A model generated the notes under the pieces. That model searched no databases. It was not told the origin of the DNA and worked only from the letters and a program-made list of their open reading frames with translations. From contig NC_010676.1 in NCBI RefSeq assembly GCF_000020125.1, forward strand, positions 868,001-932,000: DNA of 64,000 bases. Direction: 5' to 3'. Source of the stretch: Paraburkholderia phytofirmans PsJN. GTDB taxonomy: Bacteria; Pseudomonadota; Gammaproteobacteria; Burkholderiales; Burkholderiaceae. Below are positions 49,858 through 58,457 of the stretch, in pieces (position 1 is the first letter of the stretch; each line of letters starts with the position of its first letter). A program made the translations under genes and the position numbers.

Positions 49858-51021
49858 TTAATCGGGCTCGCCGGGTACGAGGCGCAAGCGGGTGATTTCG
49901 GAAGGTGCGCCCAGACGCTTTGGCGGCCCCCAGTAGCCTGTGCCACGGCTCGTGTACACCCAGAGTCCGTTCAGCCGCGCGAGGCCGGCGGTGAAAGGTT
50001 GCTGAAGGCGCACGAAGAAATTCCACGGGAAGAACTGGCCGCCATGCGTGTGACCAGACAACTGCAGCGTGAAGCCGGCTGCTGCCGCGGCTTCGGCTGA
50101 GCGTGGCTGGTGGGCGAGCAGCACTTTGATCAGTACGTCGCCGGGTGCGCCGGCCAGCGCCGCGACTGGATCGCTGCGGTGCGCCGGGTCGTGATGGCCG
50201 GCTGAATAATCGGTCACGCCGGCGATCACGGCGCGCGCGCCGTCGTGATCGACGATCACGTGCTCGTTCAGCAGGACGTTCAAGCCCAGACGCCGGAATT
50301 CGTCGATCCAGGCGTTGGCGCCGGCGTAATACTCGTGATTGCCGGTCACGAGAAAAGCGCCGTGGCGCGCGCTCAACCGCGACAGCGGCTGCGTATGGTT
50401 GGTCAACTGCGGCACGCTGCCGTCCACGACATCGCCGGTAACAGCGATCAGATCCGGCTTGAGGCGATTCACCGCGTCGACGATTGCATCGACATAGCGT
50501 CGTTTGATGGTCGGACCGACGTGAATATCGCTGATCTGCACGATCGTGAAGCCGTCGAGCGCGGCGGGCAAATCGTCGATCGGCACTTCGATCGTCACCA
50601 CCTTCGCGCGGCGGCGAGCGTTGAACAGGCCGACGAGCGTGGAGAGCAGCGCGAGCAGCGGCACTGCCGCAGCGGAGCCGGTTCGCCAGTGCGGGATGGC
50701 GATGGTGTTCGGCCAGATTGCATCGACGGTGAGAAGCGAAGCGAGCATGAGGTCGCGCGCGAAAGTCAGGACCAGCAACGACGAGAAGAAGCCCATCGCC
50801 AGCAGGCCGACCCATGCGAGCCGGTCGCCGAGCGGTTGCTGTTTGATCGTGCGCGCCAGCATGCCGAGCGGAATCAGAAAGATCGACAGCACGAGCCACA
50901 ACGCACAGAGCCAGCGGCCAGTCATATCGATCGGCATGTCTGGAATCAGACGCAAGCCCACGTAGATATGCAGGAGAATGCCAATCAGGATGAAGCGAAC
51001 GAGAAACGATGAGCGGCGCAT
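49858..51021 (-). CDS. membrane-anchored metallophosphoesterase
   Basis: The 387-residue protein has four predicted N-terminal membrane segments (about residues 5-135) and a calcineurin-like phosphoesterase domain. Metal ligands are visible: ISDIHVG, TGDVVDGS, VTGNHEYY, LAHQPRS and SGHTHGGQ. This matches the YkuE/YaeI type, which act on lipid or nucleotide phosphates at the membrane. Monocistronic; ATG at 51021. Confidence 0.9.
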   Translation of the reverse strand: MRRSSFLVRFILIGILLHIYVGLRLIPDMPIDMTGRWLCALWLVLSIFLIPLGMLARTIKQQPLGDRLAWVGLLAMGFFSSLLVLTFARDLMLASLLTVDAIWPNTIAIPHWRTGSAAAVPLLALLSTLVGLFNARRRAKVVTIEVPIDDLPAALDGFTIVQISDIHVGPTIKRRYVDAIVDAVNRLKPDLIAVTGDVVDGSVPQLTNHTQPLSRLSARHGAFLVTGNHEYYAGANAWIDEFRRLGLNVLLNEHVIVDHDGARAVIAGVTDYSAGHHDPAHRSDPVAALAGAPGDVLIKVLLAHQPRSAEAAAAAGFTLQLSGHTHGGQFFPWNFFVRLQQPFTAGLARLNGLWVYTSRGTGYWGPPKRLGAPSEITRLRLVPGEPD

Positions 51022-51408
51022 AGAGAGGATCAGGGCGGGAAGGGGCCGGCACAGACGGAGGAGCGGCGGCGGCTCGCCGACTGCGGATTGCTAGGGCGAA
51101 CGAGCCGAACCATTCTACCGAGATGTGCAACCGGCTGCCGGCCGCGCCAAATTGAGGTCGCTACAGCGAACCGTCGAAAGCTAAACGGCGCCCGCACGGT
51201 ACTGCACTGCAGCATCCCACGTGGCTGCAGGTAGCCGTCCAGGTTACCGATATGGTTGAATTAAATGGGCTTTGAATTGTGTTCGAGCGTGGACTATTCT
51301 CAAATAGAACCGGCTTGTATCGCAGTCAGGGCAAGGGTCACGGCAAGGGCCCCGTAGTCCGCTAGCGGTTCATTCTGTCGCCGGCAGAAGGCGATGCAGG
51401 AGGCGCAT
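51022..51408. other. intergenic stretch with a possible promoter
   Basis: No gene is supportable here. A candidate promoter for the gene at 51409 is TTGAAT (51272-51277), 17 bp, TATTCT (51295-51300), with 4 of 6 matches in each box. Confidence 0.4.
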
Positions 51409-51738
51409 ATGAAGCTGCTCAGATCAGGCAACCCGCTCCGCCACGCGCACCATGCGCATCACGTCGGCTACGAGGGTAGCCATGTCATGCTGCCGCTCGT
51501 GGTCATTTCCGTGATGGCCATCGGCTTGTACTTCGGCGTGCGCAATATCGACTTTTCTGAGTTGGGCAAAAGCGCGCTGTTCTATGTCGTGATGCTTAGC
51601 GTCGCTCTCGGTATCGCGGGATTGTTCGGCGTCGTCGGGGCGTGGGTGCGGTCCAACGGCGACGACGCCGAAGAGGGCTTCTGCTTCATCGGCGCGTTGA
51701 TCGGCGCCGTGGTCTTCTACGTGGCGATCCTGAGTTGA
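51409..51738 (+). CDS. small membrane protein, unknown function
   Basis: The 109-residue product has a His-rich N-terminus (RHAHHAHHVGYEGSH) and three hydrophobic segments (VMLPLVVISVMAIGLYFGV, LFYVVMLSVALGIAGLFGVVGAWV, FCFIGALIGAVVFYVAILS). AGGAGG lies 5 nt before ATG 51409; an in-frame ATG at 51394 has no such site. The N-terminal His cluster could bind metal, but this is speculation. No family recognised. Confidence 0.7.
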   Translation: MKLLRSGNPLRHAHHAHHVGYEGSHVMLPLVVISVMAIGLYFGVRNIDFSELGKSALFYVVMLSVALGIAGLFGVVGAWVRSNGDDAEEGFCFIGALIGAVVFYVAILS

Positions 51739-51769
51739 CCGTCTGCAACGGCGTGTCAGGCGCCGTGCG

Positions 51770-52354
51770 TCAGACGATCTGCGCGGCCTCGTCGAAAGCG
51801 AAGCGCGGGCTGCGCGGGAACAGTTTCGACGGGTCGCCGTAGCCCAGATTGATCAGGAAGTTCGACTTCACGGTCGTGCCGGCAAAGAATGCTTCGTCGA
51901 CCTTGGCGGCATCGAACCCCGACATAGCGCCCGTGTCCAGGCCGAGCGCGCGCGCGGCAAGAATCAGATAGCCGCCTTGCAGCGTCGAATTGCGAAATGC
52001 CGTGTCGGCGATCGCCTTGTCGTTACCGGCAAACCAGCTGCGCGCATCGGCATGCGGAAACAGCTTCGGCAAGTGCTCGTAAAACGCCATGTCCATGCCG
52101 ACGATCGCCGTAACTGGCGCTGCCATCGTCTTCTCGAGATTGCCTGGCGACAAAGCCGGGCGCAGCTTCTCCTTGCCCTCCGGCGTCCTGACGAAGACGA
52201 AGCGGCCCGGACTCGAATTGGCCGAGGTCGGGCCCAGCAGTACGAGCTCGATGAGTTGCTTGAGCACGGCGTCGTCGACCGGTTTTTGCTGCCAGCCGTT
52301 ATGCGTGCGCGCTTCGCGAAAAAGCTGATCAAGCGCCTGGTCCGAAAGAATCAT
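51770..52354 (-). CDS. nitroreductase-family protein (RutE/malonic-semialdehyde reductase-like)
   Basis: The 194-residue protein starts [20 protein letters not shown] and has the flavin nitroreductase pattern ([57 protein letters not shown]). This is closest to RutE/HadB-type proteins, which reduce malonic semialdehyde or nitro compounds with FMN. No rut genes are nearby, so the physiological role is uncertain. Confidence 0.88.
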   Translation of the reverse strand: MILSDQALDQLFREARTHNGWQQKPVDDAVLKQLIELVLLGPTSANSSPGRFVFVRTPEGKEKLRPALSPGNLEKTMAAPVTAIVGMDMAFYEHLPKLFPHADARSWFAGNDKAIADTAFRNSTLQGGYLILAARALGLDTGAMSGFDAAKVDEAFFAGTTVKSNFLINLGYGDPSKLFPRSPRFAFDEAAQIV

Positions 52355-52510
52355 GTGATTGTTCCTTGAAGGTGACGTGTGTGAAAGGAAAAGGACGGCG
52401 CCGGATCGAACCGCAAGCCACGCGCAGGAGCGTGGTCGTCGTTGCCGCCATAATAGCCAAGGTTCTAATCCGGTCGCGCGTCGTGCGCGCGATTGTACTC
52501 AGGCATTCTC

Positions 52511-53122
52511 ATGACGGATCTTTTTGCGGATTTTACCGATGCTCTGCCGGCGCCCGATGTCGACTGGTATCCCGATTGGCTGTCGCCTGAACAGGCGGCA
52601 CGAGCGTTGACGCAACTCATCGGCGAAGTCGAATGGCGTCAGGACATGATGGGCACGCCTGCCGGGCGTGTGCCGCTGCCGCGCCTGACCGCCTGGCAAG
52701 GCAAGCCTGACGCCGTGTATGTCTACTCGGGTATTCGCAACGTTCCACAAGCGTGGACGCCGACCGTCGCTGAACTGAAGTCCGCCGCGGAGTCGATTTG
52801 CGACGCGCATTTCAATAGCGTGCTGATCAACCGCTACCGCAGCGGCACGGACAGCATGGGCTGGCATGCGGACCGCGAACCCGAACTCGGCATGCAACCG
52901 GTGATCGCCTCGGTGAGCCTGGGCGTCGCACGCACGTTCGATCTGCGGCACAACAAGACCGGCGTCGTGCAGTCTTTTTCGCTGAAGGGCGGCAGCTTGC
53001 TGGTGATGAAGGGCAACACGCAGGCGGATTGGCGGCATCGGGTGCCGAAGGAGCCGCGCGTGGCGGGCGAGCGCATCAATCTGACGTTTCGATGGGTGAC
53101 CCCGCGCGCACGTGTTGGCTGA
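52511..53122 (+). CDS. alkB: AlkB-family 2-oxoglutarate/Fe(II) dioxygenase
   Basis: The 203-residue enzyme removes alkyl lesions from DNA bases (or demethylates nucleic acids). The HxD pair is in MGWHADREPEL, the distal His in DWRHRVPK and the 2-oxoglutarate Arg in RINLTFRWV; the substrate-side NRYRSG motif is also present. It resembles the short AlkB (ALKBH2/3-like) form. The frame runs back to TTG 52493, but ATG 52511 (MTDLFADF) is the likely start. No ada gene is adjacent. Confidence 0.9.
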   Translation: MTDLFADFTDALPAPDVDWYPDWLSPEQAARALTQLIGEVEWRQDMMGTPAGRVPLPRLTAWQGKPDAVYVYSGIRNVPQAWTPTVAELKSAAESICDAHFNSVLINRYRSGTDSMGWHADREPELGMQPVIASVSLGVARTFDLRHNKTGVVQSFSLKGGSLLVMKGNTQADWRHRVPKEPRVAGERINLTFRWVTPRARVG

Positions 53123-53442
53123 TGCGACGTGCGTCGGTCGGCCGCAGCGCTAACAAAGCCAACCAAGCCAACCAAGCCCAAGAACACGTAAGCGCATAAA
53201 AAAGCATTAACCACATCATCACGCCGGGCAACGCGCCCCAGCCACATCAAAACCCCACCCCACGTTCCAGCCAACAACCGCCACCGCCCGCTATACCGAA
53301 ATTGATATCGCCGACGCGAATCATATGATTGGACGGTTAACGCCCTACACACTACGCTACATCACGATCCACGCACCGTGAGGGCCGTAACGGCTGGCCG
53401 GACTCGATGGATCGCCTACACAACAACGATCAGGAGACAGTC
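53123..53442. other. intergenic stretch upstream of the sugar ABC operon
   Basis: No gene is seen. It contains a short direct repeat (CCAAGCCAA repeated near 53157-53180), and AT-rich sequence near 53280-53345 where a promoter for ytfQ is likely. I cannot point to a specific -10/-35 pair. Confidence 0.4.
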
Positions 53443-54429
53443 ATGGCGAATACACGACGCGCCGCATGTCGTGCGTTGGGCGCGCTCGCACTCTGCGCGG
53501 GCTTCGGTGCGCTGACACTGGCCACGCCGGGCGCTTACGCGCAGGATAAACAGATTACGCTGGGTTTTGCGCAAGTCGGCGCGGAAAGCGCATGGCGAAC
53601 CGCCAACACCGAGTCGATCAAGTCAGCAGCGGCCGACGCAAAGATCAAGCTCAAGTTCTCCGACGCCCAGCAGAAGCAGGAAAACCAGATCAAAGCGATC
53701 CGCTCATACATCGCGCAGAAAGTCGACGTGATCGCGTTCTCGCCGGTCGTCGAGTCGGGCTGGGAACCTGTACTGCGCGAGGCTAAAGCCGCGAAGATTC
53801 CGGTGATTCTCACCGACCGCAACATCGATACGAAAGACACCTCGCTCTACGTGACGATGATCGGCTCGGACTTCCTGGAAGAAGGCCGCCGCGGTGGTCA
53901 TTGGCTCGAGGATCACTTCAAAAACGATCAAGGCCCGATCAACATCGCTGAACTTCAGGGAACGGTCGGATCGGCGCCTGCCAACGACCGGCACTCGGGT
54001 CTCGTCGAAGTGATCAAGAGCGATCCCAAGTTCAAGATCATTGCTTCGCAAAGCGGCGACTTCACGCTCGCCGGCGGCAAGCAGGTCATGGAAGCGTTTA
54101 TAAAGACATATGGAAATAAAATAAATGTAGTTTATGCGCATAACGACGATATGGCGCTCGGCGCCATCCAGGCGATGGAAGAGGCCGGCATGCATCCGGG
54201 CAAGGACATCACCGTCGTTTCGTTCGATGCGACCAAGGGCGGCTTCCAGGCCATGGCTGCGGGCAAGATGAACGTCGATGTGGAGTGCAGTCCGCTGCTG
54301 GGGCCGCAACTGATGTCGGCGGTGAAAGATGTCGTGGCCGGCAAGTCGCTGCCCAAGCGCATCCTGACGGAAGAGACGGTATTCCCGATGAGCGTCGCCG
54401 CGCAGACATTGCCGACGCGCAAGTACTGA
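53443..54429 (+). CDS. ytfQ: galactofuranose-type ABC transporter, substrate-binding protein
   Basis: The 328-residue periplasmic sugar-binding protein has a signal peptide (ALGALALCAGFGALTLATPGAYA, cleaved before QDKQITLG). A type-I binding-protein fold follows: QVGAESAWRTANTESIKSAAADA, VDVIAFSPVVESGWEPVLREAKAA, ILTDRNIDTKD and VYAHNDDMALGAIQAMEEAG. The QVGAESxWR opening and the four-gene order match E. coli YtfQ-YtfR-YtfT-YjfF for galactofuranose. AGGAG precedes ATG 53443. One segment (54097-54138) uses unusually AT-rich codons. Confidence 0.9.
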   Translation: MANTRRAACRALGALALCAGFGALTLATPGAYAQDKQITLGFAQVGAESAWRTANTESIKSAAADAKIKLKFSDAQQKQENQIKAIRSYIAQKVDVIAFSPVVESGWEPVLREAKAAKIPVILTDRNIDTKDTSLYVTMIGSDFLEEGRRGGHWLEDHFKNDQGPINIAELQGTVGSAPANDRHSGLVEVIKSDPKFKIIASQSGDFTLAGGKQVMEAFIKTYGNKINVVYAHNDDMALGAIQAMEEAGMHPGKDITVVSFDATKGGFQAMAAGKMNVDVECSPLLGPQLMSAVKDVVAGKSLPKRILTEETVFPMSVAAQTLPTRKY

Positions 54430-54453
54430 GGCCAATTGATGAGGCTTCCTGAT

Positions 54454-54498
54454 TTTCGTGCGCTGAGATAAACACGCGAACATAACGCGCGCACGAAA
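54454..54498 (+). terminator. hairpin between ytfQ and ytfR
   Basis: TTTCGTGCGC (54454-54463) pairs over 10 bp with GCGCACGAAA (54489-54498) across a 25-nt loop, 25 bp after the ytfQ stop. It probably stabilises or separates binding-protein mRNA, as between phnS and phnT. Confidence 0.45.
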
Positions 54499-54664
54499 GC
54501 GCAACCGGGAAGCGCAGTACCGACAGATTGCAAAGGTTTCTCCAGTGGTGCCTGGCCGTCCGACTGCTTGGGCAGCGGGCGGCCTCTTTTCCGCACTGCC
54601 GGCGTGAGACCGCTAGAGGCCGCTGGAGGCCGCCGAACCACGCAACGCCGATCGAGCGAGGCCT

Positions 54665-56314
54665 ATGACGCATCCCGCTTCCGAACCGAATCCGCCAGTT
54701 GGCGGCGCCGGCAACGTCCAAGCGACCACCGGCATGACCGGCGCCGCCGCAACCCAAGCCGGCGGCACCACGAACGCACTCGAACCCATTCTCGCTACCG
54801 CGGGCGTCAGCAAGACATTCCCCGGCGTGAAGGCGCTGCAGCGCGTCGATTTCCGCCTGTTTCCCGGCGAGATTCACACGCTGATGGGGCAGAACGGCGC
54901 AGGCAAATCTACTTTAATCAATGTGCTTACCGGCGTGCTGGCACCGGACGAGGGCACGATCCGCCTCGGTGGCGAGCTGGTGGCGTTCGCCTCGCCGCAG
55001 GAAGCCGAAGGCGCCGGCGTGCGGACGCTATACCAAGAAGTAAACCTGTGCCCGAACCTCTCGGTGGCCGAGAACATTTTCGCGGGCCGGCAACCGAGGC
55101 GCTTCGGCGCGATCGACTGGCCCGACATCAAGCGGCGCGCCCAGGCCGCGCTGGCGCGCCTCGACGTGACACTCGACGTCACCCGTTCGCTCGACGCCTA
55201 TCCGATCGCCGTGCAGCAGATGGTGGCCATCGCGCGGGCGCTCTCGGTGGACGCACGCGTCTTGATCCTCGACGAACCGACCTCGAGTCTCGACGACGGC
55301 GAAGTAAGCCAGCTTTTCAAAATACTTCGGCATCTTAAGCAATCGGGCATTGCAATTCTTTTCGTCACGCACTTCATCGAGCAGACGTATGCCATCTCCG
55401 ATCGTATAACGGTAATGCGCAATGGCGAGCGCGAAGGCGAATATCTCGCGCGCGATCTCCCGGCCGATCAACTCGTGTCGAAGATGGTCGGCCACGAGCG
55501 CATGAGCGCGCGTTTGCGCGAAGCCGCGCACGAAGGGCATCAAGGGCACGAAGCTCACGCAGGGCCGCAAGCCGCGCAGGCTGTCCAGCCGTTCGTCGAG
55601 TTGCGTGGCGTCGGACGGCGCGGCACGATGCAGCCGATCGACCTCGACGTGCAGCCGGGCCAAATCCTCGGTCTGGCCGGTTTGCTCGGTTCGGGCCGCA
55701 CGGAAACCGCGCGGCTGTTGTTCGGCGCGGACCGTGCCGACAGCGGCACGATTCTGGTGGAAGGCCGGCCTGTGCGGCTGCGTTCGCCGCGCGACGCGGT
55801 GCGCCACGGCATCGGCTATTGCGCGGAAGACCGCAAGAAAGAGGGCATCGTCGCCGAACTGTCGATCCGCGACAACATCCTGCTGGCTTTGCAGGCGCGG
55901 CGCGGATGGTGGCGCAAGATCAGCCGGCAGCGCGCGCGCGAGCTGGCCGATCTGTGGATCGAGCGGCTCGGCATCAAGGCCGCCGATGCGGAACAGCCAA
56001 TCGGCCTGCTGTCCGGCGGCAATCAGCAGAAAGCGCTGCTGGCGCGCTGGCTCGCGACCGATCCCAAACTGCTGATTCTCGACGAACCGACGCGCGGCAT
56101 CGATGTCGCGGCCAAGTTCGACATCATGGACCGGCTGCTGGCGTTATGCGCGAGCGGGTTGAGCATCCTGTTCATTTCGTCGGAGATTAGCGAGGTGCTG
56201 CGCGTGAGTCATCGCGTAGCGGTGTTGCGCGACCGTCGCAAGATTGCCGAAGTGGCCGGCAAGGCGTCGAACGAAGACAATATCTATCGACTCATCGCGG
56301 GGAGCGGCGAATGA
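54665..56314 (+). CDS. ytfR: sugar ABC transporter, duplicated ATP-binding protein
   Basis: The 549-residue cytoplasmic protein has two ABC domains. The first (residues about 40-275) has Walker A GQNGAGKSTLINVLTG, Q-loop LYQEVNLCPNLSVAENIF and Walker B RVLILDEPTSSLD. The second (about 315-545) has GLLGSGRTETARLLFG, signature LLSGGNQQKALLARWLA and LLILDEPTRGIDVAAK. This is the carbohydrate CUT2 layout. GAGG precedes ATG 54665. Several short stretches use AT-rich rare codons. Its stop overlaps ytfT by 4 bp. Confidence 0.93.
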   Translation: MTHPASEPNPPVGGAGNVQATTGMTGAAATQAGGTTNALEPILATAGVSKTFPGVKALQRVDFRLFPGEIHTLMGQNGAGKSTLINVLTGVLAPDEGTIRLGGELVAFASPQEAEGAGVRTLYQEVNLCPNLSVAENIFAGRQPRRFGAIDWPDIKRRAQAALARLDVTLDVTRSLDAYPIAVQQMVAIARALSVDARVLILDEPTSSLDDGEVSQLFKILRHLKQSGIAILFVTHFIEQTYAISDRITVMRNGEREGEYLARDLPADQLVSKMVGHERMSARLREAAHEGHQGHEAHAGPQAAQAVQPFVELRGVGRRGTMQPIDLDVQPGQILGLAGLLGSGRTETARLLFGADRADSGTILVEGRPVRLRSPRDAVRHGIGYCAEDRKKEGIVAELSIRDNILLALQARRGWWRKISRQRARELADLWIERLGIKAADAEQPIGLLSGGNQQKALLARWLATDPKLLILDEPTRGIDVAAKFDIMDRLLALCASGLSILFISSEISEVLRVSHRVAVLRDRRKIAEVAGKASNEDNIYRLIAGSGE

Positions 56315-57342
56315 AGCTATCGAACTGGTTCGTACGCGACGGCGCCGAGCGTCCGTTGATCTGGCCGTGCGTCACGTTGGTGTTGTTGTGCGGGCTGAAC
56401 CTGTGGGTCAATCCGCATTTCCTGTCGCTGCGCATGCTCGACGGCCACTTGTTCGGCGCACCGATCGATGTGCTGAATCGCGCAGCGCCGCTCGTGCTCG
56501 TCGCCACCGGCATGACGCTGGTGATCGCGACACGCGGCATCGACATATCGGTCGGCGCGGTGGTGGCGATCGCGGGCGCCGCGGCGGCGACGATCCTGGC
56601 GGCTCAACCGGAACCATCAAGCGCACTGATCGCGCAGGCGCTGATCGCGGCGTTGATCGTCGGCGTGCTGAGCGGCATGTGGAATGGTGTGCTGGTGTCC
56701 TTCGTCGGCATGCAGCCGATCATCGCCACCTTGATCCTGATGGTCGCCGGGCGCGGCATCGCGCAATTGCTGACGGCGGGACAGATCATCCCGATCGGCG
56801 CGCCGGGCTATCTGTTCGTAGGCGGCGGCTACCTGCTCGGCGTGCCGAGTTCGGTGTGGATCGCCACGGTGGCGGTGCTGGCGACCGCCGCGCTCGTCGA
56901 AGGCACCGCGCTCGGGCTGTTCATTCGCGCGATCGGCGTCAATCCGGTCGCCACGCGCCTGGTCGGCTTGCGCTCCAAGGCGCTCGTCTTCGCGGTGTAC
57001 GGCTTCTCGGGGCTGACCGCGGCGATGGCGGGCATTCTCATCAGCTCGAACGTACGCAGCGCGGACGGCAACAATGCCGGCCTGCTGCTCGAACTCGATG
57101 CGATCCTCGCGGTCACGCTCGGCGGCACGTCGCTGCTCGGCGGCCGCTTCAGCCTCGCGGGCACGGTGCTGGGCGCGCTCATCATTCAGACGCTCACGTA
57201 CACCACCTATTCGATCGGCGTGCCGCCGGAAGCGACGCTCGTCGTCAAGGCGGCCGTCGTGCTCGCGGTGAGCGTGATCCAGTCGCCATCGGCGCGCGCG
57301 CTCGGTATGTCGCTCGTCACGCACCGGAGGGTGGCACGATGA
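56311..57342 (+). CDS. ytfT: sugar ABC transporter, permease 1
   Basis: The 343-residue CUT2 permease has about 8-10 membrane segments with the motif LVLVATGMTLVIATRGIDISVGAVVAIAGA near residue 55. The C-terminal conserved region is LLELDAILAVTLGGTSLLGGRFSLAGTVLGALI. It overlaps ytfR and yjfF by 4 bp each (ATGA), so the three are translationally coupled. Confidence 0.92.
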   Translation: MKLSNWFVRDGAERPLIWPCVTLVLLCGLNLWVNPHFLSLRMLDGHLFGAPIDVLNRAAPLVLVATGMTLVIATRGIDISVGAVVAIAGAAAATILAAQPEPSSALIAQALIAALIVGVLSGMWNGVLVSFVGMQPIIATLILMVAGRGIAQLLTAGQIIPIGAPGYLFVGGGYLLGVPSSVWIATVAVLATAALVEGTALGLFIRAIGVNPVATRLVGLRSKALVFAVYGFSGLTAAMAGILISSNVRSADGNNAGLLLELDAILAVTLGGTSLLGGRFSLAGTVLGALIIQTLTYTTYSIGVPPEATLVVKAAVVLAVSVIQSPSARALGMSLVTHRRVAR

Positions 57343-58436
57343 GACGCATCCTCGAAGCCTGGGCTCATATCGTCGATCCGCGCACGCTGCCGATCGCCGT
57401 CACGATCCTGCTGTTCTGCGCGCTGTTCGGATTCGGCTCGGTGATGTACACCGGTTTCTTTTCGTGGCAAGTGCTGCTCGATTTGCTGGTCGACAACGCG
57501 TTCCTGCTGATCGTGGCGATCGGCATGACGTTCGTGATCGTGTCCGGCGGCATCGACCTGTCGGTGGGGTCGGTGGTCGCGCTGACCACTATCGTCGAGG
57601 CGGTGCTGTCCGAACATCTGCATTGGCCGGTCTGGGTGATCCTGCCGACCGTGCTGCTGATGGGCACCGTGTTCGGCGCGGTGCAGGGCGCGTTGATCCA
57701 CTTCTTCCGCTTGCAGGCCTTTATCGTCACGCTGGCCGGCATGTTCTTCGCGCGCGGCTTGTGCTTTCTGATCACGACGCAGTCGATCACCATCACCGAT
57801 CCGACCTTCCAGAAAATTTCGGCGTTTCGTCTGGACATCGGCGTCGGCTCGGTGACGGCGAATGTGCTGATCGCGTTCGTCACGCTGCTGGCGGCCATCT
57901 ACGTGGCGCATTTCACGCGCTTTGGCCGCAACGTCTATGCGATCGGCGGCAACGCGCGCTCGGCTTTGCTGATGGGCTTGCCGGTGGCGCACACGCGCAT
58001 CGGCGTGTATGCGCTGAGCGGCTTCTGTTCGGCGCTAGGCGGCGCGGTCTTTACGTTCTATGTGCTGTCGGGTTACGGCTTGCAAGGGCAGGGCATGGAA
58101 CTCGATGCGATCGCCGCGACCGTGATAGGCGGCACGCTGCTGACGGGTGGCGTCGGCTATGTGATCGGCTCGCTGTTCGGCGTCGGCATTCTCGGCACGA
58201 TCCAGACTCTGATCACGTTCGACGGCACGCTCAGTTCGTGGTGGACCCGCATCGTGATCGGCGCCTTGCTGTGCGCGTTCTGTCTGTTGCAACGGCTGAT
58301 CGAGCGTCACGCGAAGTCAGTGGGTCGTCCGGGCGGCACCGGCGCGGTCGTGACCGCGGGACGCGAACGCGGCCACGCGGACGGACCGGCCGCCTCGGAT
58401 TCGCACGTGATCGGACGCGCGCCTGAACAGGCTTGA
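57339..58436 (+). CDS. yjfF: sugar ABC transporter, permease 2
   Basis: The 365-residue CUT2 permease has LLIVAIGMTFVIVSGGIDLSVGSVVALTT near residue 55, FFRLQAFIVTLAGMFFARGL, and MELDAIAATVIGGTLLTGGVGYVIGSLFGVG. The start is ATG 57339 after CCGGAGGG. The same frame stays open for 1.1 kb upstream, but that part is a shadow of ytfT. The C-terminal 40 residues are hydrophilic and variable. It ends the operon. Confidence 0.92.
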   Translation: MRRILEAWAHIVDPRTLPIAVTILLFCALFGFGSVMYTGFFSWQVLLDLLVDNAFLLIVAIGMTFVIVSGGIDLSVGSVVALTTIVEAVLSEHLHWPVWVILPTVLLMGTVFGAVQGALIHFFRLQAFIVTLAGMFFARGLCFLITTQSITITDPTFQKISAFRLDIGVGSVTANVLIAFVTLLAAIYVAHFTRFGRNVYAIGGNARSALLMGLPVAHTRIGVYALSGFCSALGGAVFTFYVLSGYGLQGQGMELDAIAATVIGGTLLTGGVGYVIGSLFGVGILGTIQTLITFDGTLSSWWTRIVIGALLCAFCLLQRLIERHAKSVGRPGGTGAVVTAGRERGHADGPAASDSHVIGRAPEQA

Positions 58437-58457
58437 ACACGCGCGCGTCGCGGCGGC

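Noticed and set aside
53157..53180. Short CCAAGCCAA direct repeats as a CRISPR or operator array
   Set aside because: Too short and simple, without spacers of regular length; likely slippage.
56244..57338. 1.1-kb open frame upstream of and in frame with yjfF
   Set aside because: It lies over ytfR's end and all of ytfT in another frame. The real permease starts at ATG 57339 after CCGGAGGG; the extension is Arg/Ala-rich shadow sequence.
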